NCBI RefSeq assembly: GCF_037975245.1
Contig: NC_092571.1
Span: 11,169,917 to 11,233,916 of the forward strand
DNA from: Apostichopus japonicus
Taxonomy: Eukaryota > Echinodermata > Holothuroidea > Aspidochirotida > Stichopodidae
Direction of reading: 5' to 3'
Length of the DNA: 64,000 bases
Position 1 is the first letter of the stretch. Each line of letters opens with the position of its first letter. This document shows, one piece after another, positions 1 to 15,116 of the stretch. The translations under genes were made by a program, and so were the position numbers. Below the pieces are notes generated by a model. That model did no database searches and was not told the origin of the DNA. It worked only from the letters and a program-made list of their open reading frames with translations.

Positions 1-944
1 AGCTCCCGTGGGAGCTGCCACTTACGACTAGGCTTAACGTTATGCTTAGGCTAACGGATGGCGTACAGTATGTCAGGCTTCTGCATGCTATTCACCGAAC
101 GAAAAGTAGGCTACTAATAGTAATAGTACTATGTCAAGTGGGAGAACAATTAGAAATGAAAACCAATCTCCCTTCGTCAGCAATTTTGATCTTTAGTTGC
201 TTTGCTGGCTGGATACGTGGGTCAAGGTATCTCCAAAGTGTATTGAAAGTTCAGCGGTGACAGAGTGCGCTGCACAGGCCACAAATCTCTACACCTGTTT
301 GAACGTAGCAGCCACTAAGAGCAGCCACTAACAGCAGCCAATAGTGTATACATCAACGTTACACGCCGTTGGCCACTGATGTTTGTACACTGTGACGAGC
401 GCTGGGTACGCTGTGGCGGGAAAGTGGATCCCCAGCAGCCACTAAGGGCAGCCTAAATTAGCGGACAATAACAAGACTGCTACTTTTTCGTACCTGTTTT
501 AAAGCGATCATAATTAACGCTATGAATGCTGTAAAATGCCAATAATTGCACCATATGAGAGATGAGTTGTTGCTCTTTCATGTAATATAATTTTGGAATT
601 TAATAGTGGACGATTTCTGCATCCATATTGAACTGAAACTTGTGATCCTACCAAATCTTGTTGAGAAAGGCGTAAATTGCGGCAATTTTTATACCATTTT
701 TTCCCCTTTTTTTCAAATGTCTAAACAATTAATTTATGAGAATATGCAACAGTCAAATGGGGTACAATGACGATGTTAAGTTATTCCTCTTACACGTGGT
801 ATGAAAAAACAGCCAGTAACACTTTGATTTATTGAAATTCGATGGCTACAAACCGTTCGATCCTAACAGGAGTGGGATGCAAAATGGGAAAATTAGCTCG
901 AAACGCTCGGTAATGTGGTATGATCCAAACGTATTATTATTTCA
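1..944. other. AT-rich flank left of the satellite array, no gene seen
   Basis: No convincing coding region is visible. Short direct repeats of a GCAGCCACTAA-like word occur at about 308-340 and 434-453. From about 760 onward isolated satellite words begin to appear, such as a cctcttacacgtgg-like stretch near 786, so the last 200 bases may be the most diverged edge of the neighbouring array. Confidence 0.6.
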
Positions 945-3900
945 AAATCGATTAATTTGAATTAGCGACCTAGTTAGGAGGTCCGGTTAGCATCACAGCA
1001 AAGAAAACAATTTCTTCTTTCACGTGTTATACCTACTATCGGTATCAAAGCCGATTTTGTTGACCAAAAGTGGCCTAAACGTTTTAAAATATTAATATTT
1101 TTTTTTTCTTTTTCAAAATCTATTAATTTTAGTTATGGAGCCTACTGGCATGTCTGGTTAGCACCACATTAAAGTAGACAAGTTCCTCTTTCACGTGGTA
1201 TACCTCTACTATCGGTAACAAATGATTTCTTGACCAAAAGTGACCTTAAAGTTTTAACCCCGATACAGACCCTTCTCTAAACGGTCTGTATATACGTTAT
1301 GTGTAATGATCAGAAAACTGTTTAATTTTTATTTATTTTTTTCAAAATCGATTTACTTTAGTTATGGAGCCTACTAGGATGTCCGGTTAGCACCACATTA
1401 AAGTAGAAAGATTCCTCTTTTACGTGGTATGCCTCTACTATCGGTAACAAAAATGATTTCCTGACCAAAAGTGACCTTAAATTTTTAACCCCGATACAGA
1501 CCCTTCTCTAAACGCGCTGTATATACGTTATGTTTAATGATCAGAAAACTGTTTAATTTTAATTTTTTTTTAAATCGATTAACTTTAGTTATGGAGCCTA
1601 CTAGCATGTCCGATTAGCACAACATTAAAGTAGAAAGATTCCTCTTTCACGTGGTATTCCTCTACTATCGGTAACAAAAATGATTTCGTGACCAAAAGTG
1701 ACCTTAAAGTTTTAACCCCGATACAGACCCTTCTCTAAACGGTCTGTATATACGTTTTGTGTAATGATCAGAAAACTGTTTAATTTTTATTTATTTTTTT
1801 CAAAATCGATTTACTTTAGTTATGGAGCCTACTAGGATGTCCGGTTAGCACCACATTAAAGTAGAAAGATTCCTCTTTTACGTGGTATTCCTCTACTGTG
1901 GGTAACAAAAATGATTTCCTGACCAAAAGTGACCTTAAAGTTTTAACCCCGATACAGACCCTTCTCTAAACGCGCTGTATATACGTTATGTGAAATGATC
2001 AGAAAAATGTTTATATTTTATTTTTTTCAAAATCGATTAACTTTAGTTATGGAGCCTACTAGGATGTCCGGTTAGCACCACATTAAAGTAGAAAGGTTAC
2101 TCTTTTACGTGGTATTCCTCTACTATCGGTAACAAAAATGATTTCTTGACCAAAAGGGACCTTAAAGTATTAACCCCGATACAGACCTTTCTCTGAACGG
2201 TCTGTATATACGTTATGTGAAATGATCAGAAAAATGTTTATATTTTATTTTTTTCAAAATCGATTAACTTTAGTTATGGAGCCTACTAGGATGTCCGGTT
2301 AGCACCACATTAAAGAAGAAAAGTTCCTCTTTCACGTGGTGTACCTCTACTATCGGTAACAAAAATGATTTCTTGACCAAAAGTGACCTTAAAGTTTTAA
2401 CCCCGATACAGACCCTTCTCTAAACGCGCTGTATATACGTTATGTTTAATGATCAGAAAACTGTTTAATTTTAATTTTTTTTTTAAATCGATTAACTTTA
2501 GTTATGGAGCCTACTGGCATGTCCGATTAGCACAACATTAAAGTAGAAAGATTCCTCTTTCACGTGGTATTCCTCTACTATCGGTAACAAAAATGATTTC
2601 GTGACCAAAAGTGACCTTAAAGTTTTAACCCCGATACAGACCCTTCTCTAAACGGTCTGTATATACGTTATGTGTAATGATCAGAAAACTGGTTAATTTT
2701 TATTTTTTTTCAAAATCGATTTACTTTAGTTATGGAGCCTACTAGGATGTCCGGTTAGCACCACATTAAAGTAGAAAGGTTCCTCTTTTACGTGGTATAC
2801 CTCTACTATCGGTAACAAAAATGATTTCTTGACCAAAAGTGACCTTAAAGTTTTAACCCCGATACGGACATCTCTAAACGGTCTGTATATACGTTATGTG
2901 TAATGATCAGAAAACTGGTTAATTTTTATTTTTTTTCAAAATCGATTTACTTTAGTTATGGAGCCTACTAGGATGTCCGGTTAGCACCACATTAAAGTAG
3001 AAAGATTCCTCTTTCACGTGGTATTCCTCTACTATTGGTAACAAAAATGATTTCCTGACCAAAAGTGACCTTAAATTTTTAACCCCGATACAGACCCTTC
3101 CCTAAACGCGCTGTATATACGTTATGTGAAATGATCAGAAAAATGTTTATATTTTATTTTTTTCAAAATCGATTAACTTTAGTTATGGAGCCTACTAGGA
3201 TGTCCGGTTAGCACCACATTAAAGTAGAAAGGTTCCTCTTTTACGTTGTATTCCTCTACTATCGGTAACAAAAATGATTTCTTGACCAAAAGTGACCTTA
3301 AAGTTTTAACCCCGATACAGACCCTTCTCTGAACGGTCTGTATATACGTTATGTGTAATGATCAGAAAACTGTTTAATTTTTATTTATTTTTTTCAAAAT
3401 CGATTTACTTTAGTTATGGAGCCTACTAGGATGTCCGGTTAGCACCACATTAAAGTAGAAAGATTCCTCTTTCACGTGGTATTCCTCTACTGTGGGTAAC
3501 AAAAATGATTTCCTGACCAAAAGTGACCTTAAATTTTTAACCCCGATACAGACCCTTCCCTAAACGCGCTGTATAAACGTTATGTGAAATGATCAGAAAA
3601 ATGTTTATATTTTATTTTTTTCAAAATCGATTAACTTTAGTTATGGAGCCTACTAGGATGTCCGGTTAGCACCACATTAAAGTAGAAAGGTTCCTCTTTT
3701 ACGTTGTATTCCTCTACTATCGGTAACAAAAATGATTTCTTGACCAAAAGTGACCTTAAATTTTTAACCCCGATACAGACCCTTCTCTGAACGGTCTGTA
3801 TATACGTTATGTGTAATGATCAGAAAACTGTTTAATTTTTATTTATTTTTTTCAAAATCGATTAACTTTAGTTATGGAGCCTACTAGGATGTCCGGTTAG

Positions 3901-6900
3901 CACCACATTAAAGTAGAAAGGTTCCTCTTTTACGTTGTATTCCTCTACTATCGGTAACAAAAATGATTTCTTGACCAAAAGTGACCTTAAAGTTTTAACC
4001 CCGATACAGACCCTTCTCTGAACGGTCTGTATATACGTTATGTGTAATGATCAGAAAACTGTTTAATTTTTATTTATTTTTTTCAAAATCGATTTACTTT
4101 AGTTATGGAGCCTACTAGGATGTCCGGTTAGCACCACATTAAAGTAGAAAGATTCCTCTTTCACGTGGTATTCCTCTACTGTGGGTAACAAAAATGATTT
4201 CCTGACCAAAAGTGACCTTAAATTTTTAACCCCGATACAGACCCTTCCCTAAACGCGCTGTATAAACGTTATGTGAAATGATCAGAAAAATGTTTATATT
4301 TTATTTTTTTCAAAATCGATTAACTTTAGTTATGGAGCCTACTAGGATGTCCGGTTAGCACCACATTAAAGTAGAAAGGTTCCTCTTTTACGTTGTATTC
4401 CTCTACTATCGGTAACAAAAATGATTTCTTGACCAAAAGTGACCTTAAATTTTTAACCCCGATACAGACCCTTCTCTGAACGGTCTGTATATACGTTATG
4501 TGTAATGATCAGAAAACTGTTTAATTTTTATTTATTTTTTTCAAAATCGATTTACTTTAGTTATGGAGCCTACTAGGATGTCCGGTTAGCACCACATTAA
4601 AGTAGAAAGATTCCTCTTTTACGTGGTATTCCTCTACTGTGGGTAACAAAAATGATTTCCTGACCAAAAGTGACCTTAAATTTTTAACCCCGATACAGAC
4701 CCTTCTCTAAACGCGCTGTATATACGTTATGTGAAATGATCAGAAAAATGTTTATATTTTATTTTTTTCAAAATCGATTAACTTTAGTTATGGAGCCTAC
4801 TAGGATGTCCGGTTAGCACCACATTAAAGTAGAAAGGTTCCTCTTTTACGTGGTATTCCTCTGCTATCGGTAACAAAAATGATTTCTTGACCAAAAGTGA
4901 CCTTAAAGTTTTAACCCCGATACGGACATCTCTAAACGCGCTGTATAATGTGTAATGATCAGAAAAAGTTATAAGTTTTATTTATTTCAAAATAGATTTA
5001 CTTAAGTTATGGAGCCTACTAGGATGTCCGGTTAGCACCACATTAAAGTAGAAAGGTTCTTCTTTTACGTGATATATCTCTACCATCGGTAACAAAAAAG
5101 ATTTCTTGACCAAAAGGGGCCTTAAAGTTTTAATCCCGATACGGACATCTCTAAACGCGCTGTATATACGTAATGTGAAATGATCAGAAAAATGTTTATA
5201 TTTTATTTTTTTCAAAATCGATTAACTTTAGTTATGGAGCCTACTAGGATGTCCGGTTAGCACCACATTAAAGTAGAAAGGTTCCTCTTTTACGTGGTAT
5301 TCCTCTACTATCGGTAACAAAAATGATTTCTTGACCAAAAGTGACCTTAAATTTTTAACCCCGATACAGACCCTTCTCTGAACGGTCTGTATATACGTTA
5401 TGTGTAATGATCAGAAAACTGTTTAATTTTTATTTATTTTTTTCAAAATCGATTTACTTTAGTTATGGAGCCTACTAGGATGTCCGGTTAGCACCACATT
5501 AAAGTAGAAAGATTCCTCTTTTACGTGGTATTCCTCTACTGTGGGTAACAAAAATGATTTCCTGACCAAAAGTGACCTTAAATTTTTAACCCCGATACAG
5601 ACCCTTCTCTAAACGCGCTGTATATACGTTATGTGAAATGATCAGAAAAATGTTTATATTTTATTTTTTTCAAAATCGATTAACTTTAGTTATGGAGCCT
5701 ACTAGGATGTCCGGTTAGCACCACATTAAAGTAGAAAGGTTACTCTTTTACGTGGTATTCCTCTACTATCGGTAACAAAAATGATTTCTTGACCAAAAGT
5801 GACCTTAAAGTTTTAACCCCGATACGGACATCTCTAAACGCGCTGTATAATGTGTAATGATCAGAAAAAGTTATAAGTTTTATTTATTTCAAAATCGATT
5901 TACTTAAGTTATGGAGCCTACTAGGATGTCCGGTTAGCACCACATTAAAGTAGAAAGGTTCTTCTTTTACGTGATATATCTCTACCATCGGTAACAAAAA
6001 AGATTTCTTGACCAAAAGGGGCCTTAAAGTTTTAATCCCGATACGGACATCTCTAAACGCGCTGTATATACGTAATGTGAAATGATCAGAAAAATGTTTA
6101 TATTTTATTTTTTTCAAAATCGATTAACTTTAGTTATGGAGCCTACTAGGATGTCCGGTTAGCACCACATTAAAGTAGAAAGGTTCCTCTTTTACGTTGT
6201 ATTCCTCTACTATCGGTAACAAAAATGATTTCTTGACCAAAAGTGACCTTAAAGTTTTAACCCCGATACAGACCCTTCTCTGAACGGTCTGTATATACGT
6301 TATGTGTAATGATCAGAAAACTGTTTAATTTTTATTTATTTTTTTCAAAATCGATTTACTTTAGTTATGGAGCCTACTAGGATGTCCGGTTAGCACCACA
6401 TTAAAGTAGAAAGATTCCTCTTTTACGTGGTATTCCTCTATTGTGGGTAACAAAAATGATTTCCTGACCAAAAGTGACCTTAAATTTTTAACCCCGATAC
6501 AGACCCTTCTCTAAACGCGCTGTATATACGTTATGTGAAATGATCAGAAAAATGTTTATATTTTATTTTTTTCAAAATCGATTAACTTTAGTTATGGAGC
6601 CTACTAGGATGTCCGGTTAGCACCACATTAAAGTAGAAAGGTTCCTCTTTTACGTGGTATTCCTCTACTATCGGTAACAAAAATGATTTCTTGACCAAAA
6701 GTGACCTTAAAGTTTTAACCCCGATCCAGACCCTTCTCTAAACGCGCTGTATAATGTGTAATGATCAGAAAAAGTTATAAGTTTTATTTATTTCAAAATC
6801 GATTTACTTAAGTTATGGAGCCTACTAGGATGTCCGGTTAGCACCACATTAAAGTAGAAAGGTTCTTCTTTTACGTGATATATCTCTACTATCGGTAACA

Positions 6901-9900
6901 AAAAAGATTTCTTGACCAAAAGGGGCCTTAAAATTTTAATCCCGATACGGACATCTCTAAACGGTCTGTATATACGTTATGTGTAATGATCAGAAAACTG
7001 TTTAATTTTTATTTATTTTTTTCAAAATCGATTTACTTTAGTTATGGAGCCTACTAGGATGTCCGGTTAGCACCACATTAAAGTAGAAAGATTCCTCTTT
7101 TACGTGGTATTCCTCTACTGTGGGTAACAAAAATGATTTCCTGACCAAAAGTGACCTTAAAGTTTTAACCCCGATACAGACCCTTCTCTAAACGCGCTGT
7201 ATATACGTTATGTGAAATGATCAGAAAAATGTTTATATTTTATTTTTTTCAAAATCGATTAACTTTAGTTATGGAGCCTACTAGGATGTCCGGTTAGCAC
7301 CACATTAAAGTAGAAAGGTTCCTCTTTTACGTGGTATTCCTCTGCTATCGGTAACAAAAATGATTTCTTGACCAAAAGTGACCTTAAAGTATTAACCCCG
7401 ATACAGACCTTTCTCTGAACGGTCTGTATATACGTTATGTGTAATGATCAGAAAACTGGTTAATTTTTATTTTTTTTCAAAATCGATTAACTTTAGTTAT
7501 GGAGCCTACTAGGATGTCCGGTTAGCACCACATTAAAGTAGAAAGATTCCTCTTTCACGTGGTATTCCTCTACTATCGGTAACAAAAATGATTTTCTGAC
7601 CAAAAGTGACCTTAAATTTTTAACCCCGATACAGACCCTTCTCTGAACGGTCTGTATATACGTTATGTGTAATGATCAGACAACTGTTTAATTTTAATTT
7701 ATTTTTTTCAAAATCGATTTACTTTAGTTATGGAGCCTACTAGGATGTCCGGTTAGCACCACATTAAAGTAGAAAGGTTCCTCTTTTACGTGGTATTCCT
7801 CTACTGTGGGTAACAAAAATGATTTCCTGACCAAAAGTGACCTTAAAGTTTTAACCCCGATCCAGACCCTTCTCTAAACGCGCTGTATATACGTTATGTG
7901 AAATGATCAGAAAAATGTTTATATTTTATTTTTTTCAAAATCGATTAACTTTAGTTATGGAGCCTACTAGGATGTCCGGTTAGCACCACATTAAAGTAGA
8001 AAGGTTCCTCTTTTACGTGGTATTCCTCTACTATCGGTAACAAAAATGATTTCTTGACCAAAAGTGACCTTAAAGTTTTAACCCCGATACGGACATCTCT
8101 AAACGCGCTGTATAATGTGTAATGATCAGAAAAAGTTATAAGTTTTATTTATTTCAAAATCGATTTACTTAAGTTATGGAGCCTACTAGGATGTCCGGTT
8201 AGCACCACATTAAAGTAGAAAGGTTCTTCTTTTACGTGATATATCTCTACCATCGGTAACAAAAAAGATTTCTTGACCAAAAGGGGCCTTAAAGTTTTAA
8301 TCCCGATACGGACATCTCTAAACGGTCTGTATATACGTTATGTGTAATGATCAGAAAACTGGTTAATTTTTATTTTTTTTCAAAATCGATTAACTTTAGT
8401 TATGGAGCCTACTAGGATGTCCGGTTAGCACCACATTAAAGTAGAAAGATTCCTCTTTCACGTGGTATTCCTCTACTATCGGTAACAAAAATGATTTCTT
8501 GACCAAAAGTGACCTTAAATTTTTAACCCCGATACAGACCCTTCCCTAAACGCGCTGTATATACGTTATGTGAAATGATCAGAAAAATGTTTATATTTTA
8601 TTTTTTTCAAAATCGATTTACTTTAGTTATGGAGCCTACTAGGATGTCCGGTTAGCACCACATTAAAGTAGAAAGATTCCTCTTTCACGTGGTATTCCTC
8701 TACTATCGGTAACAAAAATGATTTCCTGACCAAAAGTGACCTTAAATTTTTAACCCCGATACAGACCCTTCCCTAAACGCGCTGTATATACGTTATGTGA
8801 AATGATCAGAAAAATGTTTATATTTTATTTTTTTCAAAATCGATTAACTTTAGTTATGGAGCCTACTAGGATGTCCGGTTAGCACCACATTAAAGTAGAA
8901 AGGTTCCTCTTTTACGTTGTATTCCTCTACTATCGGTAACAAAAATGATTTCTTGACCAAAAGTGACCTTAAAGTTTTAACCCCGATACAGACCCTTCTC
9001 TGAACGGTCTGTATATACGTTATGTGTAATGATCAGAAAACTGTTTAATTTTTATTTTATTCTTCAAAATCGATTTACTTTAGTTATGGAGCCTACTAGG
9101 ATGTCCGGTTAGCACCACATTAAAGTAGAAAGATTCCTCTTTTACGTGGTATGCCTCTACTGTGGGTAACAAAAATGATTTCCTGACCAAAAGTGACCTT
9201 AAATTTTTAACCCCGATACAGACCCTTCCCTAAACGCGCTGTATATACGTTATGTGAAATGATCAGAAAAATGTTTATATTTTATTTTTTTTCAAAATCG
9301 ATTAACTTTAGTTATGGAGCCTACTAGGATGTCCGGTTAGCACCACATTAAAGTAGAAAGGTTCCTCTTTTACGTGGTATTCCTCTGCTATCGGTAACAA
9401 AAATGATTTCTTGACCAAAAGTGACCTTAAAGTTTTAACCCCGATAGGGACATCTCTAAACGCGCTGTATAATGTGTAATGATCAGAAAAAGTTATAATT
9501 TTTATTTCTTTCAGAATCGATTTACTTTAGTTATGGAGCCTACTAGGATGTCCGGTTAGCACCACATTAAAGTAGAAAGGTTCTTCTTTTACGTGATATA
9601 TCTCTACCATCGGTAACAAAAAAGATTTTTTGACCAAAAGGGGCCTTAATGTTTTAACCCCGATACGGACATCTCTAAACGGTCTGTATATACGTTATGT
9701 GTAATGATCAGAAAACTGGTTAATTTTTATTTTTTTTCAAAATCGATTTACTTTAGTTATGGAGCCTACTAGGATGTCCGGTTAGCACCACATTAAAGTA
9801 GAAAGATTCCTCTTTCACGTGGTATTCCTCTACTATCGGTAACAAAAATGATTTCCTGACCAAAAGTGACCTTAAATTTTTAACCCCGATACAGACCCTT

Positions 9901-12900
9901 CCCTAAACGCGCTGTATATACGTTATGTGAAATGATCAGAAAAATGTTTATATTTTATTTTTTTCAAAATCGATTAACTTTAGTTATGGAGCCTACTAGG
10001 ATGTCCGGTTAGCACCACATTAAAGTAGAAAGGTTCCTCTTTTACGTGGTAATCCTCTACTATCGGCAACAAAAAAGATTTCTTGACCAAAAGGGGCCTT
10101 AAAGTTTTAACCCCGATACAGACCCTTCCCTAAACGCGCTGCATATACGTTATGTGTAATGATCAGAAAACTGTTTAATTTTTATTTATTTTTTTCAAAA
10201 TCGATTTACTTTAGTTATGGAGCCTACTAGGATGTCCGGTTAGCACCACATTAAAGTAGAAAGATTCCTCTTTTACGTGGTATGCCTCTACTATCGGTAA
10301 CAAAAATGATTTCTTGACCAAAAGTGACCTTAAAGTTTTAACCCCGATACAGACCCTTCCCTAAACGCGCTGTATATACGTTATGTGAAATGATCAGAAA
10401 AATGTTTATATTTTATTTTTTTTCAAAATCGATTAACTTTAGTTATGGAGCCTACTAGGATGTCCGGTTAGCACCACATTAAAGTAGAAAGGTTCCTCTT
10501 TTACGTGGTATTCCTCTACTATCGGTAACAAAAATGATTTCTTGACCAAAAGTGACCTTAAAGTTTTAACCCCGATACGGACATCTCTAAACGGTCTGTA
10601 TATACGTTATGTGTAATGATCAGAAAACTGGTTAATTTTTATTTTTTTTCAAAATCGATTTACTTTAGTTATGGAGCCTACTAGGATGTCCGGTTAGCAC
10701 CACATTAAAGTAGAAAGGTTCCTCTTTCACGTGGTATTCCTCTACTATCGGTAACAAAAATGATTTCTTGACCAAAAGTGACCTTAAATTTTTAACCCCG
10801 ATACAGACCCTTTCCTAAACGCGCTGTATATACGTTATGTGAAATGATCAGAAAAATGTTTATATTTTATTTTTTTCAAAATCGATTAACTTTAGTTATG
10901 GAGCCTACTAGGATGTCCGGTTAGCACCACATTAAAGTAGAAAGGTTCCTCTTTTACGTGGTATTCCTCTACTATCGGTAACAAAAATGATTTCTTGACC
11001 AAAAGTGACCTTAAAATTTTAGCCCCGATACAGACCCTTCTCTGAACGCGCTGTATATACGTTATGTGTAATGATCAGAAAACTGTTTAATTTTTACTTT
11101 ATTTTTCAAAATCGATTTACTTTAGTTATGGAGCCTACTAGGATGTCCGGTTAGCACCACATTAAAGTAGAAAGATTCCTCTTTTACGTGGTATGCCTCT
11201 ACTATCGGTAACAAAAATGATTTCTTGATCAAAAGTGACCTTAAAGTTTTAACACCGACACGGACATCTCTAAACGCGCTGTATAATGTGTAATGATCAG
11301 AAAAAGTTATAATTTTTATTTATTTCAAAATCGATTTACTTTAGTTATGGAGCCTACTAGGATGTCCGGTTAGCACCACATTAAAGTAGAAAGGTTCCTC
11401 TTTTACGTGATATATCTCTACTATCGGTAACAAAAAAGATTTCTTGACCAAAAGGAGCCTTAAAGTTTTAATCCCGATACGGACATCTCTAAACGCGCTG
11501 TATATACGTTATGTGAAATGATCAGAAAAATGTTTATATTTTATGTTTTTCAAAATCGATTAACTTTAGTTATGGAGCTTACTAGGATGTCCAGTTAGCA
11601 CCACATTAAAGTAGAAAGGTTCCTCTTTTACGTGGTATTCCTCTACTATCAGTAACAAAAATGATTTCTTGACCAAAAGTGACCTTAAAATTTTAACCCC
11701 GATAGGGACATCTCTAAACGCGCTGTATAATGTGTAATGATCAGAAAAAGTTATGTTTTATTTATTTCAAAATCGATTTACTTTAGTTATGGAGCCTACT
11801 AGGATGTCCGGTTAGCACCACATTAAAGTAGAAAGGTTCCTCTTTTACGTGATATATCTCTACCATCGGTAACAAAAAAGATTTCTTGACCAAAAGGAGC
11901 CTTAAAGTTTTAATCCCGATACGGACATCTCTAAACGCGCTGTATATACGTAATGTGTAATGATCAGAAAAACTGGTTAATTTTTTTTTTTTTAAATCGA
12001 TTAACTTTAGTTATGGAGCCTACTAGGATGTCCGATTAGCACCACATTCAAGTAGAAAGATTCCTCTTTCACGTGGTATTCCTGTAATATCGGTAACAAA
12101 AATGATTTCCTGACCAAAAGTGACCTTAAAATTTTAACCCCGATACAGACCCTTCCCTAAACGCGCTGTATATACGTTATGTGAAATGATCAGAAACATG
12201 TTTATATTTTATGTTGCACAAAATCGATTAACTTTAGTTATGGAGCCTACTAGGATGTCCAGTTAGCACCACATTAAAGTAGAAAGGTTCCTCTTTTACG
12301 TGGTATTCCTCTACTATCGGTAACAAAAATGATTTCTTGACCAAAAGTGACCTTAAAGTTTTAACCCCGATACAGACCCTTCTCTGAACGGTCTGTATAT
12401 ACGTTATGTGTAATGATCAGAAAACTGTTTAATTTTTATTTATTTTTTTCAAAATCGATTAACTTTAGTTATGGAGCCTACTAGGATGTCCGGTTAGCAC
12501 CACATTAAAGTAGAAAGATTCCTCTTTTACGTGGTATGCCTCTACTGTGGGTAACAAAAATGATTTCCTGACCAAAAGTGACCTTAAATTTTGAACCCCG
12601 ATACAGACCCTTCCCTAAACGCGCTGTATATACGTTATGTGAAATGATCAGAAAAATGTTTATATTTTATTTTTTTCAAAATCGATTAACTTTAGTTATG
12701 GAGCCTACTAGGATGTCCGGTTAGCACCACATTAAAGTAGAAAGGTTCCTCTTTTACGTTGTATTCCTCTACTATCGGTAACAAAAATGATTTCTTGACC
12801 AAAAGTGACCTTAAAGTTTTAACCCCGATACAGACCCTTCTCTGAACGGTCTGTATATACGTTATGTGTAATGATCAGAAAACTGTTTAATTTTTATTTT

Positions 12901-15114
12901 ATTCTTCAAAATCGATTTACTTTAGTTATGGAGCCTACTAGGATGTCCGGTTAGCACCACATTAAAGTAGAAAGATTCCTCTTTTACGTGGTATGCCTCT
13001 ACTGTGGGTAACAAAAATGATTTCCTGACCAAAAGTGACCTTAAATTTTTAACCCCGATACAGACCCTTCCCTAAACGCGCTGTATATACGTTATGTGAA
13101 ATGATCAGAAAAATGTTTATATTTTATTTTTTTTCAAAATCGATTAACTTTAGTTATGGAGCCTACTAGGATGTCCGGTTAGCACCACATTAAAGTAGAA
13201 AGGTTCCTCTTTTACGTGGTATTCCTCTGCTATCGGTAACAAAAATGATTTCTTGACCAAAAGTGACCTTAAAGTTTTAACCCCGATACAGACCCTTCTC
13301 TGAACGGTCTGTATATACGTTATGTGTAATGATCAGAAAACTGTTTAATTTTTATTTTATTCTTCAAAATCGATTTACTTTAGTTATGGAGCCTACTAGG
13401 ATGTCCGGTTAGCACCACATTAAAGTAGAAAGGTTCCTCTTTTACGTGGTATGCCTCTACTGTGGGTAACATAAATGATTTCTTGACCAAAAGTGACCTT
13501 AAAGTTTTAACCCCGATACAGACCCTTCTCTAAACGCGCTGCATATACGTTATGTGTAATGATCAGAAAACTGTTTAATTTTTTTTTTTTTTCAAAATCG
13601 ATTTACTTTAGTTATGGACCCTACTAGGATGTCCGGTTAGCACCACATTAAAGTAGAAAGATTCCTCTTTCACGTGGTATTCCTCTACTATCGGTAACAA
13701 AAATGATTTCTTGACCAAAAGTGACCTTAAAGTTTTAACCCCGATACAGACCCTTTCCTAAACGCGCTGTATATACGTTATGTGAAATGATCAGAAAAAT
13801 GTTTATATTTTATTTTTTTCAAAATCGATTAACTTTAGTTATGGAGCCTACTAGGATGTCCGGTTAGCACCACATTAAAGTAGAAAGGTTCCTCTTTTAC
13901 GTGGTATTCCTCTACTATCGGTAACAAAAATGATTTCTTGACCAAAAGTGACCTTAAAGTTTTAGCCCCGATACAGACCCTTCTCTGAACGCGCTGTATA
14001 TACGTTATGTGTAATGATCAGAAAACTGTTTAATTTTTACTTTATTTTTCAAAATCGATTTACTTTAGTTATGGAGCCTACTAGGATGTCCGGTTAGCAC
14101 CACATTAAAGTAGAAAGGTTCTTCTTTTACGTGGTATTCCTCTACTATCGGTAACAAAAATGATTTCTTGATCAAAAGTGACCTTAAAGTTTTAACACCG
14201 ATACGGACATCTCTAAACGCGCTGTATAATGTGTAATGATCAGAAAAAGTTATAATTTTTATTTATTTCAAAATCGATTTACTTTAGTTATGGAGCCTAC
14301 TAGGATGTCCGGTTAGCACCACATTAAAGTAGAAAGGTTCTTCTTTTACGTGATATATCTCTACCATCGGTAACAAAAAAGATTTCTTGACCAAAAGGGG
14401 CCTTAAAGTTTTAACCCCGATACGGACATCTCTAAACGCGCTGTATATACGTAATGTGTAATGATCAGAAAACTGTTTAATTTTTTTTTTTTTAAATCGA
14501 TTAACTTTAGTTATGGAGCCTACTAGGATGTCCGGTTAGCACCACATTAAAGTAGAAAGATTCCTCTTTCACGTGGTATTCCTCTACTATCGGTAACAAA
14601 AATGATTTCTTGACCAAAAGTGACCTTAAAGTTTTAACCCCGATACAGACCCTTCCCTAAACGCGCTGTATATACGTTATGTGAAATGATCAGAAAAATG
14701 TTTATATTTTATGTTTTTCAAAATCGATTAACTTTAGTTATGGAGCTTACTAGGATGTCCAGTTAGCACCACATTAAAGTAGAAAGGTTCCTCTTTTACG
14801 TGGTATTCCTCTGCTATCGGTAACAAAAATGATTTCTTGACCAAAAGTGACCTTAAAGTTTTAACCCCGATACGGACATCTCTAAACGCGCTGTATAATG
14901 TGTAATGATCAGAAAAAGTTATGTTTTATTTATTTCAAAATCGATTTATTTTAGTTATGGAGCCTACTAGGATGTCCGGTTAGCACCACATTAAAGTAGA
15001 AAGGTTCTTCTTTTACGTGATATATCTCTACCATCGGTAACAAAAAAGATTTCTTGACCAAAAGGGGCCTTAAAGTTTTAATCCCGATACGGACATCTCT
15101 AAACGCGCTGTATA
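945..15114. repeat. Satellite DNA array, about 228-bp unit, roughly 62 copies
   Basis: The word ATGGAGCCTACTAGGATGTCC recurs at 1135, 1364, 1591, 1822, 2049, 2276, 2504 and onward at 227-231 base spacing to the end of the block. Each unit has the same order: an AAATCGATTAACTTTAG-like word, the GGAGCCTACTAGG word, a CTCTTTYACGTGG word (an E-box CACGTG in some copies), TACTATCGGTAAC, a GATTTCTTGACC word, an ACCCCGATACAGACCC word, and an alternating-purine/pyrimidine CTGTATATACG word followed by AATGATCAG. The outermost units near 950-1130 are much more diverged than the interior, as is usual at array edges. No long open frame spans units; the two identical 77-residue frames at 4982 and 5884 are simply repeated DNA. 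I do not recognise the family. It may be pericentromeric or another heterochromatic satellite, which is inference. Confidence 0.97.
4982..6117. repeat. Higher-order repeat within the satellite, about 902-bp period
   Basis: The segments 4982-5215 and 5884-6117 encode the same 77-residue frame on the minus strand and lie 902 bases apart, which is four satellite units. Two main unit subtypes alternate. One ends GGTCTGTATATACG with TGTGTAATGATCAG; the other ends GCGCTGTATATACG with TGTGAAATGATCAG. A third subtype has a shortened GCGCTGTATAATGTG junction and recurs as part of the four-unit block. This shows multi-unit amplification rather than only single-unit turnover. Confidence 0.85.
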
Positions 15115-15116
15115 TA

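Noticed and set aside
4982-6117. Two identical 77-residue minus-strand open frames
   Set aside because: They are copies of the same satellite DNA 902 bases apart; the frame reads across a tandem repeat and has no independent support.
945-15114. CRISPR array
   Set aside because: Repeat unit is about 228 bp with no unique spacers, and the gene structure is eukaryotic.
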